From Gemmatimonadota bacterium (lineage in GTDB: Bacteria > Gemmatimonadota > Gemmatimonadetes > Longimicrobiales > Gaopeijiaceae): a stretch of 64,000 nucleotides of DNA. Location: contig JAPPOV010000009.1 in the NCBI GenBank assembly GCA_028873595.1, positions 1-64,000 of the forward strand, read 5' to 3'. Position numbers and translations under genes: made by a program. Positions 48,104-56,838 of the stretch are shown here, one piece after another. Every line of letters starts with the position of its first letter. Positions within the stretch are counted from its first letter, which is position 1. Below the pieces are notes generated by a model. The model did not search any database. It had not been told where the DNA came from and saw nothing but the letters and a program-made list of their open reading frames with translations.

Positions 48104-49924
48104 TCACATGGCGGACGCTCCAGTAAGCCCGATCAGGGTATCCCCGGGCCTGGGCTCGAGGGTCCCACCGACGGCGCTGACGACGACGTCCCCCGTCGGG
48201 CGCATCACGATCAGAGGAACCGCGCCCTCTCCATGCTCGCTGAGCCAATCGTCCAGACCGAACTGATCTGTCAGGGGTGTGGACGTGAACTGTGCACCTG
48301 CACCAAATCGGCGCTGCAGCTCCTGGTATGTCAGGTCTGCACTGCCCAACACACGCGCTCGAAGTTCGGAAGAGAGTTCCGACGATCCTTCGCTGGCAGC
48401 CCGTGATGGTGAAAGCTGGTAGAGATTCTGTCGGCCGAAGAGATGCACGTAGTGCCGCGCGGACAAGGCGTTCACTTCGTCGTTGGCCGTCAGTGCCAGG
48501 AGCTTTCCGATACCAGGAAGTTCGAGTTCCTCGTCCGCCTGGTCGCTCAGTACACTTCCATGATACACGGGGAGGCCTTCTTTCCGCGCGGCACCGACGA
48601 GGCCCACGTTCGTGTCGACGACGAGGACCGGGAGATCCGCCAGCTGAAGCGCACGAGCGAGCCCACGCGCGAACGGGTGGGCCCCGATGATCACAAAGCC
48701 ATTCGGGTTCCGCTCGGCGAGGCCGAGACGGAGCGCCAACGGGCGGCCGATCAGACCGTACACCGCCACCGACCCCGCAATGATCAGAAACATGATCGGG
48801 ACGAGCTCTTCGGCGCCCGCGAACCCCTCCTCCTCCAGACGCAAGGCAAACACGGCAGTGACCGCAGCGGCGACCACACCGCGGGGTGCCATGGCCGAGA
48901 CGAAGATTCGGTCCCTTCGAGATAACCGTCCATCGAGTGTGCAGAGCGCGACAGTCACCGGGCGAACCACCAGGACCAGCAACGCGAGGAAAAGAGCAAA
49001 GCGTGGCCCGAGAATGGCCTGGAGATCACTCCATTCGACGCGTGCAGCCAGAACGATGAAGAGCGCCGAGATGATGAGAACCTGGAGGTTCTCCTTGAAC
49101 TCGGTGATGTGACTTATGTCGACGCGATGCTGGTTGGCCAGAACCACGCCCATCACGGTCACAGCGAGGAGTCCGGATTCGTGCTGGAAGGCGTTCGAGA
49201 GTCCGTACCCGAGCAGGGTCAACGCGAGGGCTGCAGCCGAATGCAGGTGGTCCGGGATCCAATACCGCTCCAAACAAACCACGAGAACGGCGGCAGGCAG
49301 CACGCCGAAGAGTGAGCCGAAGACGAGTGTCTTGCCAATGCCGACGAACGCCGCCGCGACGGCCCCGTCCACGAGGGCCTCGAAGACCAGGACCGCGAGC
49401 ACCGCCCCGATCGGATCGATCAGGATGCCTTCCCATTTGAGGACCGCGCCTCCAGCTCCGGTCGGCCTGATCTGCCTCAGGAGGGGGAGGACCACGGTCG
49501 GTCCGGTCACAGTCAGGATCGACCCGAGCAGGATCGCCAGAGGCCACGAGAGTCCGAGAACGAAATGCGCCCCGACTGCCGAAAGGGCCCAGGTAATCGC
49601 GGCACCTACCGTGACGAGCCGACCCACAACTCGTAACTGATCTCCGAGTTCCGGGAGGTGGAGCGTCAGGGCGCCTTCGAAGAGCAGGATCGCAACCGCG
49701 ATCGCGACGAGTGGGAGCAGCAGATCCCCGAACATCTCGTCCGTTGGGACCAGTCCGATACCGTCCGGGCCGGCTGCCATCCCGAAGAGCAGCAGCAACA
49801 AGATGGCGGGGAGTCTGAGTCGCCAACCCAACCACTGGGCGGCTCCACCGAGTGCAGCGACGGAGACGAGCCCGACAACGAAGGTGTCATTCACGCGAAG
49901 AGAGTCTCGGTCCGAGGCATCCAA
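48104..49924 (-). CDS. CPA1-type cation:proton antiporter with TrkA domains
   Basis: Integral membrane antiporter of 606 aa. About 12 helices occupy the first 390 residues with the family segments LLFEGALTLHLPEL, SILTVTGPTVVLPLL and the ion-site-like EGILIDPIGAVLAVL. The C-terminus carries a TrkA-N Rossmann domain (GFVIIGAHPFARGLARAL) and a TrkA-C-like part, suggesting regulation by nucleotide. It is preceded by 200 nt without a gene and transcribed leftward. Whether Na+ or K+ is moved cannot be read. Confidence 0.92.
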   Translation of the reverse strand: MDASDRDSLRVNDTFVVGLVSVAALGGAAQWLGWRLRLPAILLLLLFGMAAGPDGIGLVPTDEMFGDLLLPLVAIAVAILLFEGALTLHLPELGDQLRVVGRLVTVGAAITWALSAVGAHFVLGLSWPLAILLGSILTVTGPTVVLPLLRQIRPTGAGGAVLKWEGILIDPIGAVLAVLVFEALVDGAVAAAFVGIGKTLVFGSLFGVLPAAVLVVCLERYWIPDHLHSAAALALTLLGYGLSNAFQHESGLLAVTVMGVVLANQHRVDISHITEFKENLQVLIISALFIVLAARVEWSDLQAILGPRFALFLALLVLVVRPVTVALCTLDGRLSRRDRIFVSAMAPRGVVAAAVTAVFALRLEEEGFAGAEELVPIMFLIIAGSVAVYGLIGRPLALRLGLAERNPNGFVIIGAHPFARGLARALQLADLPVLVVDTNVGLVGAARKEGLPVYHGSVLSDQADEELELPGIGKLLALTANDEVNALSARHYVHLFGRQNLYQLSPSRAASEGSSELSSELRARVLGSADLTYQELQRRFGAGAQFTSTPLTDQFGLDDWLSEHGEGAVPLIVMRPTGDVVVSAVGGTLEPRPGDTLIGLTGASAM

Positions 49925-50070
49925 CAGACGCGCAGCGCGCGTGACCGCTCGAATGTAACACTGCGAGCCAGAGAGGATCTTCCGTTTCGATCATCCTGGA
50001 TCCCGGGACGCACATCAAGAGACGGATGTGTCGGCAGGAGGCGCCCCGTGCACAGACAGGGTAAACGACG

Positions 50071-50099
50071 CCCCAGCCAGACACCTGGTCCGGCTGGGG
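50071..50099 (-). terminator. Hairpin downstream of the exported TPR gene
   Basis: CCCCAGCC (50071-50078) pairs with GGCTGGGG (50092-50099) around a 13-nt loop. It lies 24 nt past the stop of the leftward TPR gene (50123). T-richness after it on the - strand is weak, so it may be only a 3' stabilising stem. Confidence 0.5.
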
Positions 50100-50122
50100 T
50101 TTCGTACCTTGTGGCTCGACCG

Positions 50123-51499
50123 CTACCCGATGGTCACCTCGTAGCTGTAACCCCAGACCATCTCGGCAGAATCGAACTGGACATCGACCAGCTCCGCCAT
50201 GTCAGCCGCCCCGACCGAAATGTCCGCGCTCACTGTGCCCAGAGGTGCGTCGCCAGCCCCATAGAATGTGAATACGATGGACACCGTCGAGCCCTCCTCG
50301 AGCGTCTTGTTGATGACCGATCCGCTGACCCGCGCACCGCCATTCCCGAAACGCTGCATCTGAAGCTGATCGAGACTCACCTCGAGATCCTGGGCCGTGC
50401 CCATGGCCGACTGCGTTGCCTCCGAGTCGCCGTTCTGGTTCGCAGCCTGCGCCCAGATCAGCCAACCGTTCTGGCTATACGGATCGAGTTCGACCCAGCG
50501 TTCGGCAACGGCCGGGATGTCCACGTACATTTCGTCCAGAAGCAACGAGCGAGCCCACATCTCGAGTGCGTCTCGGTCCGTTCGATTCAGATCCGCCGCT
50601 TTGCCGAACGCCTGAACCGCATTGACGTAGTCGCTGGCGGAATAGAAGCCCACACCGATCGCAAAGATCGTCTCTCCATCGAGACCGGGCTGCTCAAGCA
50701 GCTCCTGGTACACCTCGAGTGCCTCGTCCTCACGTCCGGCATCCATGAGTACCGTGCCGAGGCTGCGGATATGGTCGGAGTTATCGGGCTCCATCTCCAT
50801 GAGCGCCCGATACGCGTCAGCCGCCAGATCGCTCTGCCCGTCGGCCGCCAGGACCTGAGCCTTCAACAGTGGCAACACACCAGCCTGCTCCTGCCAGCCC
50901 GCCATCGTCACGGAGTCTGTGTTGGCGGCCGTCTCCGACGCCATGAACGCGTCGACTTGATTCATGAAGTGCAATGACCGTTCGAAGTCGCCGAGTGAAC
51001 CGTACAGCTGTGCCACCGTGATCATGATCTCAGGCCGAGCCTGGAAGATCGCATGCGCGTCCTCAAAGATCTCGACAGCGCCCGCGTAGTCACCCGACCC
51101 GACCAGAGGCGAGGCCTCGTTATACAGAGCGATCCAGGTCGATTCACGGATCCCGGAGTCCTCGAATTCGTAAAGCGGGTACAACTCCTGTGCCCGATCG
51201 AAATAGGCGCCCGCGTCTGCGTACTGCTTCAACCCCAACGAGGCCAGTGCGGCAAGCCGGTGTCCCAGTGGGTTGTTGGGGTTCTCGGCGATCTCTCCCT
51301 GAGCGTGCTCGAGGGCCATACGGTAATAGGCCTGCTTCTCCGCCTCGTCATCCGTGTCCTCGGCGTCCTCGATCGCGTCTTCCGCGTCTTCGGTGTAATC
51401 CGTGTCGCGCGGACGTTCGCCTACCTGCGCCGACAAAGATCCACCCGCCAGCATCATCAGAAATGCGATCAGGCCCAGCCCGGTTGCTACCCTCTTCAT
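50123..51499 (-). CDS. Exported TPR protein, paralogue A
   Basis: The 458-aa product has a type I signal peptide ending near GSLSAQ, then an acidic PRDTDYTEDAEDAIEDAED segment, about eight TPR-like units and a C-terminal beta domain (VSGSVINKTLEEGSTVSIVFTFY). It is clearly paralogous to the product of 53385-54791: same PRDTD start, same PLYEF and DRDALEMWARSL segments, same MRFGNGGA-like and VQFDSAE ends. Paralogue B is a lipoprotein whereas this one lacks a lipobox Cys. Function unknown. Confidence 0.85.
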   Translation of the reverse strand: MKRVATGLGLIAFLMMLAGGSLSAQVGERPRDTDYTEDAEDAIEDAEDTDDEAEKQAYYRMALEHAQGEIAENPNNPLGHRLAALASLGLKQYADAGAYFDRAQELYPLYEFEDSGIRESTWIALYNEASPLVGSGDYAGAVEIFEDAHAIFQARPEIMITVAQLYGSLGDFERSLHFMNQVDAFMASETAANTDSVTMAGWQEQAGVLPLLKAQVLAADGQSDLAADAYRALMEMEPDNSDHIRSLGTVLMDAGREDEALEVYQELLEQPGLDGETIFAIGVGFYSASDYVNAVQAFGKAADLNRTDRDALEMWARSLLLDEMYVDIPAVAERWVELDPYSQNGWLIWAQAANQNGDSEATQSAMGTAQDLEVSLDQLQMQRFGNGGARVSGSVINKTLEEGSTVSIVFTFYGAGDAPLGTVSADISVGAADMAELVDVQFDSAEMVWGYSYEVTIG

Positions 51500-51765
51500 G
51501 CACTACGCTCCAGTTTGTCCAAATCCGTTCAGCAGTGATTTTCGCCGCGGTTCCCCAAACGAGCAATACGCTCGGTGCTACTCGTCGCTGCACGCGAGGC
51601 GAGGATGCACGCCTCGACCTTCACGAGGTTCACGTGACGACCCTCATTTCCCGGAAACGCGGGGATCGTGAACTTCCTGGCCTTCCTAGTCGTGGTGAGC
51701 ACGTCATGTTCCCCGGCGTCACTCGACGAGCCCCAGACGGGTGTCCGCCCCCAACGTCTCCGCCC

Positions 51766-52521
51766 CTACAGGGGCTTATCGGGGTTGGCAATCGTCCGCC
51801 ACATATGTGCGCTGGGACTGTTGTCGTAGCCCAGGCCCTCCGGCGGCTGCTTGAAGTTTCGCTCGATGATCTCGACGAAAGGGTCGATCGTGAGTTCCAC
51901 ACCGTCTTCGAAGGCATAGAGGTCACACACGGTGATGAGTCTGGCCTCCATATACCACTCATGGTTCGTCGCATATTCAGCGGCCTGATGGATGTAGTCA
52001 GGGGGCACGTAGTCTTCCCCGAAAATGCGCACGTAGAGATCCGGGTACTCGTAGCCGACCTCCGGATCCGGATAGAACCGCAACGCCCCGTGGTACCGGA
52101 TCCCCCAGGTGATCCGCTCGTCTACATAGGGCTCGTACAGCTGCGCGCCCCACCAGCCGTGGTCGGCCCGAATAAGTCCCTGCACGCCATCGTGAAGCAG
52201 ACACGCCATGACGGTCCGTTCCGGATAACCACTCTTCAACGCGTGATTCGCACTCTGCAGGCAGTGTGATTTCGCTGCGAGCCGCAAATTGAAAAAATCG
52301 ACGAGCGTCGGCTTCTCAGGCATTGGCTCAAGGGGAAACTCCGAGGGCCTCAGCAAAGTTCCGGCTCCACGGGGACCCGCCACCTGTCGCTGCGCCGCGG
52401 CCTCGTCCATCTGGTCGAGCATGTAATGCTCGAGGGCCTCCGCCTTCTCTTCGGGATCCATGAGCTCTAGTGCGCCCACACCCACGGCAGCCAGGAATGC
52501 CTTCCGATCGACCTCAATCAT
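51766..52521 (-). CDS. HD-superfamily (inositol-oxygenase-like) protein
   Basis: Soluble protein of 251 aa. The helical core has a likely metal-binding set: His in AKSHCLQ, the HD pair in ACLLHDGVQGL, His in RADHGWWGA, and another in RYHGALRFYPD. The pattern resembles HD phosphohydrolases and myo-inositol-oxygenase-like folds. The N-terminus has a helix resembling a Tat/lipidation-free leader (KAFLAAVGVGALELMDPEEK). ATG 52521 has GGAGG just upstream; a frame from 52677 is not supported. Substrate unknown. Confidence 0.75.
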   Translation of the reverse strand: MIEVDRKAFLAAVGVGALELMDPEEKAEALEHYMLDQMDEAAAQRQVAGPRGAGTLLRPSEFPLEPMPEKPTLVDFFNLRLAAKSHCLQSANHALKSGYPERTVMACLLHDGVQGLIRADHGWWGAQLYEPYVDERITWGIRYHGALRFYPDPEVGYEYPDLYVRIFGEDYVPPDYIHQAAEYATNHEWYMEARLITVCDLYAFEDGVELTIDPFVEIIERNFKQPPEGLGYDNSPSAHMWRTIANPDKPL

Positions 52522-52738
52522 GCGCCCTCCATGCATTCGGACGAATTGGGGTGGACCCGTTGGCCGATCCCCTGACTCCGTCACTAGTCCCAGACAACTT
52601 TGGTGGTGCGGATACCCTGAGCAACCAGGGAGTTGGTGCGCGAGCCTTCTTTGACAGCCTAGCTCACTGTCTGTCATTTACCCTGACCACGATATCGGGA
52701 GACTCGGCCTCAACCGCCCCTCCATCAGGAGAAAGCGA

Positions 52739-52909
52739 ATGAATCAGTTACACACATATCTCGAAAGCGGCACGTATGTAGGCCTCGATCAATACCTGAT
52801 CCTGCAAAGAAGACTCGATGGTGCGATCGCAGCCAAATTGGGACTGACCGCTCTGGCACCAATGGGTGCCCTGGTGGGGCTGGTCATCGGATATATCGTG
52901 TTCGCCTAG
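52739..52909 (+). CDS. 56-aa single-span membrane peptide
   Basis: Small gene with a strong ribosome site (AGGAGA 6 nt before ATG 52739). The product has a charged N-terminal half (LDQYLILQRRLDG) and one hydrophobic helix over the last 20 or so residues (ALVGLVIGYIVF at the end). It diverges from the HD gene across 217 nt. A 98-codon frame lies on the opposite strand but has no ribosome site. No family recognised. It is just upstream of an integrase remnant. Confidence 0.68.
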   Translation: MNQLHTYLESGTYVGLDQYLILQRRLDGAIAAKLGLTALAPMGALVGLVIGYIVFA

Positions 52910-52969
52910 ATAATTCCTAGGGTGGTCTCGTTGGGGCGTCGGTCCAGTTCGGCTGCAGAGAAGGACGAT

Positions 52970-53125
52970 TCCGACATTCACTGGCAAGTCGAGCGCGAAC
53001 TCGGCCACACGTCCACGGCCATGATCGAAACGCGGTGCGGCCATCTCGCGAACGTGACGGATCGCACCGAAGTCGTGGAAGTCCTCCCCGACCTCGACAA
53101 GCAGCCCGAACGGGTGCCGGCGTAG
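52970..53125 (+). pseudogene. Tyrosine integrase C-terminal remnant, catalytic Tyr replaced by Cys
   Basis: The frame reads WQVERELGHTSTAMIETRCGHLANV. This matches the end of a tyrosine recombinase, where LGHxS is the last His box and the nucleophile is the Tyr of TRYGHL. Here the codon is TGC (Cys). Everything upstream of this box is missing. The frame ends at 53125, 85 nt from the 3' end of tRNA-Gly, a common attachment location. It is best read as the tail of an integrated element that has decayed. Confidence 0.8.
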
Positions 53126-53162
53126 CTATTTGTCACCGCTTACGTTACCCGAAAAACAGTAA

Positions 53163-53197
53163 AAGCCCCGGAAGGACACCAAGTCCACCCGGGGCTA
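53163..53197 (-). terminator. Terminator of tRNA-Gly
   Basis: On the - strand AGCCCCGG and CCGGGGCT form an 8-bp stem (53164-53171 with 53189-53196) around an inner GGAC/GTCC stem. The hairpin is followed by TTTTACTGTTTTTC, a clear T-rich tail. It lies 14 nt past the tRNA. Confidence 0.82.
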
Positions 53198-53210
53198 CCT
53201 GTTACCGCAA

Positions 53211-53283
53211 AGCGGGAGACCGGGCTCGAACCGGCGACCCTCAGCTTGGGAAGCTGATGCTCTACCAACTGAGCTACTCCCGC
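53211..53283 (-). tRNA. tRNA-Gly (anticodon CCC)
   Basis: Cloverleaf on the - strand: acceptor GCGGGAG/CTCCCGC, D stem GCTC/GAGC, anticodon stem TCAGC/GCTGA around TTCCCAA, T arm GCCGG-TTCGAGC-CCGGT. Anticodon CCC reads GGG. The discriminator is T and CCA is not encoded. It has its own promoter and terminator, and an integrase tail lies just beyond its 3' end. Confidence 0.96.
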
Positions 53284-53293
53284 ACGGCTGACA

Positions 53294-53321
53294 AATGTAG
53301 CGGGGGCCCTCAGGCGGTCAA
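53294..53321 (-). promoter_or_regulatory. Sigma-70 promoter of tRNA-Gly
   Basis: On the - strand TTGACC (53316-53321) is followed after 16 nt by TACATT (53294-53299), near-consensus -35 and -10 boxes. The -10 ends 10 nt before the mature tRNA 5' end, a spacing typical of stable RNA genes. Confidence 0.75.
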
Positions 53322-53384
53322 CAAGACGGAGGGCGGCCCCGCCGAAGCTGAACCGCCCCCACAATGAGCCTGCTCAGGTTGAGG

Positions 53385-54791
53385 TCAGTTGACCCGGTAC
53401 CCGTAGCCGCCGACCTGCTCTGCCGAATCGAATTGAACGTTGAAGACCTGGGCCATGTCGACGCCACCCACCGTTACCGTTTGGGTGACTGACCCGATCG
53501 GGGCACCGTCAGTCGCGTAGAACGTGAAGCGCAGAGTGACACTGTCGCCCTGGCTGAGCTTCTTGTTGATCACCGAACCATTGACCTCTGCTCCACCGTT
53601 ACCGAACCGCCGGAGCTGAAGGTCGTTGACGGTGAATTCGAGTGCGTCCACCGACTGAACAGCGTCCCGCGTCGTCTCGGTGTCCTCCAGCTGGTTCGCG
53701 GCCTGCGCCAGGATCAGCCAGGCGTTTTGACCGTTGGGATCCAGACCGATCCAACGCTCAGCAACTGGAGGGATCGTAGCAAACGCCGAATCGAGCTGAA
53801 GGGAGCGGGCCCACATCTCGAGTGCGTCCCGATCGTTCACACTCGCGGTCGACGCGTTGCCGAAGGCCTCTGCCGCATTGTCATAGTCACCGGATTGATA
53901 GAACCCTACTCCGATCGAGAACAACGTCTCCGAATCCAGTCCCGGCATGTCCATCATTTCCATATAGACGGCCGTGGCTTCCACCTCGTTGCCCATCTCC
54001 ATGAGAATGGCCGCGAGACCACGCTTCAGCTCCACGTCGTCCGGCCTCGCAGCGGACATTTGACGATACGTACCCACGGCCTGTTCGAACCTACCCGCAT
54101 CGGCGAGGACCTGAGCTCGGAGAAGCGGCAACGGTTCCAGCTGGTCCTGCCACGAGGCGGCGGTCGCAGAATCGGCCTGCGCCATAGTCTCAGAGTCCGC
54201 AAATGCGAGGGCCGCATCGAGATTCTCAATCGCCGCATCGTGCTCACGCAGCTGGGCGTAGATCTGACCGAGGATCACGTTGGCCTCAGGCCGCCCGTCA
54301 TAGATGGCGTTCGCCCACTCGAAATATTGTGTGGCCGTCTCGTAATCCCCTTGCTGCACGAACGGCGTGCCTTCCTGGTACAGATCGATCCAGGCGCGCT
54401 CACGAACCGAAACGAGGTCGAACTCGTAGAGAGGCCGCAGTTCAATGGCCTTGTCGAAGTACGCGTCGGCGTCCTCGTAATCATCGGTACCGATCGAGGC
54501 CACGCCTGCAAGTCGATACGCGAGGGGGTTCAGCGTGTCTTCCTGGATCGCCATCTCGGCGAACTGCTTCGCCTGAGCGAACAGATCGTCCGCATCGGCT
54601 GGATCCATAGCCTCTTCGGCAGCCTCGATCGCGTCTTCGGCGGCCCGTGTGTTGTCCGTGTCACGAGGGTTCAGGCCAGCGCCCGCTCCACTGATGGCCG
54701 ACATACCACCACCACCACCGCCGCCCGACGCACAGCCGGTCAAAGCGAAGCCGAACACCATCGCCAGGACGAGTCCGAAACGGATCTGCAT
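53385..54791 (-). CDS. TPR lipoprotein, paralogue B
   Basis: The 468-aa product has a signal peptide with lipobox FALTGC followed by a Gly-rich linker, then PRDTDNTRAAEDAIEAAEE, TPR-like helices and a C-terminal beta domain (VNGSVINKKLSQGDSV, ending VQFDSAEQVGGYGY). It is the paralogue of the product of 50123-51499. ATG 54791 is used because GGAGGA lies 7-8 nt upstream; a frame from 54815 adds eight residues. The pair differs in anchoring, one lipidated and one not. Function unknown. Confidence 0.86.
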   Translation of the reverse strand: MQIRFGLVLAMVFGFALTGCASGGGGGGGMSAISGAGAGLNPRDTDNTRAAEDAIEAAEEAMDPADADDLFAQAKQFAEMAIQEDTLNPLAYRLAGVASIGTDDYEDADAYFDKAIELRPLYEFDLVSVRERAWIDLYQEGTPFVQQGDYETATQYFEWANAIYDGRPEANVILGQIYAQLREHDAAIENLDAALAFADSETMAQADSATAASWQDQLEPLPLLRAQVLADAGRFEQAVGTYRQMSAARPDDVELKRGLAAILMEMGNEVEATAVYMEMMDMPGLDSETLFSIGVGFYQSGDYDNAAEAFGNASTASVNDRDALEMWARSLQLDSAFATIPPVAERWIGLDPNGQNAWLILAQAANQLEDTETTRDAVQSVDALEFTVNDLQLRRFGNGGAEVNGSVINKKLSQGDSVTLRFTFYATDGAPIGSVTQTVTVGGVDMAQVFNVQFDSAEQVGGYGYRVN

Positions 54792-55010
54792 CCGGGGTTC
54801 CTCCATTGGGGTCACGTGCGGAATGGACCGAGAAACCTAGAAAAGGCCGCAAATGGCACCAAGGCCTCGATTGCGGTGTGATCCAGGTACCCGTTCGTCT
54901 TACGCGTTCGCGCCGAAAACGTTGCACAGCTCCCGTTCATGCTCCACCGGGTAGCGGACCTGAAGAGGCAAGCAGCGCGACTCGCCGCCTTCCAGCGAAT
55001 CCTGCGTCGG

Positions 55011-56837
55011 TCAGCGGCCGAGATAGGTCAGGATTCGACTCGCCAAGGCCTCCGAAAACCCCGGGATGCGTGCGATCTCATCCCGCGTGGCCTCCTTCAC
55101 ACCGCGCAGCGAGCCGAACCTGCGCAGCAGTGTCTGTTGCTTCTTCGGCCCGACTCCCGGGATATCGCCCAGATCAGACCGAAGCGTTCGCTTGCTGCGG
55201 AGCTTGCGGTTGTAGCGAACGGCGAAACGGTGGGCCTCATTGCGTATGCGCTGGAGAAGGTGGAGCGCACGGTGACGCCGATCCAGAAGGATCGGATCAC
55301 TGCGCCCGGGCATGAACACTTCCTCCTCACGCTTGGCGAGCGCGATCACGGAGACGTCCGGCAATTCGAGACCCTGCAAAGCCTCGACCGCCGCCGACAG
55401 CTGCCCTTTCCCGCCATCGATCACCGCAAGGTCGGGAATAGGCTTTCCCTCTTCCGACACTCGGCGGAAGTATCGGTGCACCACCTCTCCCATGGACCGG
55501 TAATCGTCGTTGCCCCAGTCGCCTTTGACGCGCATGTGGCGGTACATCGCGCGCCTGGGTTCACCGTTCTCGAAGACCACCGCGCTTCCTACAACCTCCG
55601 TACCCTGCGTATGGGAGATGTCAAAGCAGACCATGAGTCTCGGAACCACCTTCAGGTCCAACTCGTCCTGCAGCCTGAACAGCGCCTCTTCGGCACGGTC
55701 AGCAGCGTATTCGAGCGCCGTGACCCGGTCTTCCAGCACCTGGCGAGCGTTCTGCTGCGCCAACTCGACGAGCCGGGCCTTCTCGCCCCGCTGAGGTACG
55801 ATCACGTGAACGCCCCGTCCCGCCGCATCGCTCAGGATTGTCTGGAGGAGGTCGCGATCCCGAAAATCGGCGGCGAGAAGGATCTGACGCGGCAGATCCC
55901 CCATGACGACCTCCCCCGCACTCAGATAGTGGCGAGACACGAGCGAGCTGATCAGGTCGGCCTCCGATTCTTCGCCGATGTTCGCGAAGCGATGGGATTC
56001 TCGACCCAACAGTAGCCCGGCGCGGACCTTGAGGACGACCCCCGCCCCGATCTCGCCGTCTCGTGCCGTGGCGACAACATCGAAGTTGCCACCCTGTGCT
56101 TTATGGACACGCTGTTGGCGTGCGAGGCTGTCGAGCCCTCCGAGGACATCCCTCATCCGCGCGGCTCGCTCGAAGTCGAGCTCCGCAGACGCATCCTGCA
56201 TTCGGGTTTCGATTTCGGCGCGGAGTTCTTCCGTCTCACCTTCCAGGATCCGAAGAATCTCGTCGATCATACCCCGGTAATCGTCTTCGGTCTGGAGCCC
56301 TACACAGGGGGCCTTGCAGCGCCCGATGTGATAATCCAGGCAAGCACGCTCGGGCGCATCCCTTGGAAGGTCGTACCGGCACGATCTTACCGTGTGAAGC
56401 CGCTTGATGAGTTCCAGCGCCTGTCGCATTGGCCCCACGGACGTGTACGGGCCGAAGTACCGGCTCCGATCGTTCACGACCCGCCTGGTCACGAAGACCC
56501 TCGGGAATGGCTCCTGCACCGTGACCTTGATGTACGGATATTTCTTGTCGTCGCGCAGCAGGATGTTGAAGCGGGGTCGGTGCTCCTTGATCAGGTTCGC
56601 TTCGAGGATCAAGGCCTCGCCCTCGCTTCCGACGACGATCGTTTCTACATCGACGATGAGCTTCACCAGCTCTCGATTCTTGGCCGAAAGATCCGCTTCA
56701 CGCTGGAAGTAGCTTCGAACCCGCGGTCTCAGCGACTTCGCCTTCCCCACGTAGAGGACCTGATTCCGCTCGTCGCGGAAGAGGTAGACGCCGGGACGTG
56801 TCGTGACCCTCGCCAGCCGCTCCTTCGAGACCGACAC
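55011..56837 (-). CDS. uvrC: Excinuclease ABC subunit C
   Basis: Makes both incisions in nucleotide excision repair. The 608-aa product starts with a GIY-YIG nuclease (PGVYLFRDERNQVLYVGKAKSL), then a UvrB-interacting helix region (IETRMQDASAELDFERAARMRDVL), the RNase H-like endonuclease domain (CFDISHTQGTEVVGS), and a C-terminal double HhH (DIPGVGPKKQQTLLRRFGSL). GTG 56837 lies 1 nt after the murJ stop. Length is normal for the family. Confidence 0.97.
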   Translation of the reverse strand: MSVSKERLARVTTRPGVYLFRDERNQVLYVGKAKSLRPRVRSYFQREADLSAKNRELVKLIVDVETIVVGSEGEALILEANLIKEHRPRFNILLRDDKKYPYIKVTVQEPFPRVFVTRRVVNDRSRYFGPYTSVGPMRQALELIKRLHTVRSCRYDLPRDAPERACLDYHIGRCKAPCVGLQTEDDYRGMIDEILRILEGETEELRAEIETRMQDASAELDFERAARMRDVLGGLDSLARQQRVHKAQGGNFDVVATARDGEIGAGVVLKVRAGLLLGRESHRFANIGEESEADLISSLVSRHYLSAGEVVMGDLPRQILLAADFRDRDLLQTILSDAAGRGVHVIVPQRGEKARLVELAQQNARQVLEDRVTALEYAADRAEEALFRLQDELDLKVVPRLMVCFDISHTQGTEVVGSAVVFENGEPRRAMYRHMRVKGDWGNDDYRSMGEVVHRYFRRVSEEGKPIPDLAVIDGGKGQLSAAVEALQGLELPDVSVIALAKREEEVFMPGRSDPILLDRRHRALHLLQRIRNEAHRFAVRYNRKLRSKRTLRSDLGDIPGVGPKKQQTLLRRFGSLRGVKEATRDEIARIPGFSEALASRILTYLGR

Positions 56838-56838
56838 G

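Noticed and set aside
47728-48126. 132-codon ORF on the + strand between the ExbB-like gene and the antiporter
   Set aside because: No ribosome site, Arg/Pro-rich shadow-like composition and overlap with the better supported 60-aa ORF on the - strand.
49658-50977. 439-codon ORF on the + strand
   Set aside because: Spans the antiporter start, an intergenic gap and the TPR gene on the opposite strand; no recognisable domain.
52748-53044. 98-codon ORF on the - strand
   Set aside because: It is antisense to the 56-aa peptide and the integrase tail, has no ribosome site and no plausible product.
53727-54881. 384-codon ORF on the + strand
   Set aside because: Complement of TPR paralogue B, which has a lipobox, a ribosome site and a paralogue.
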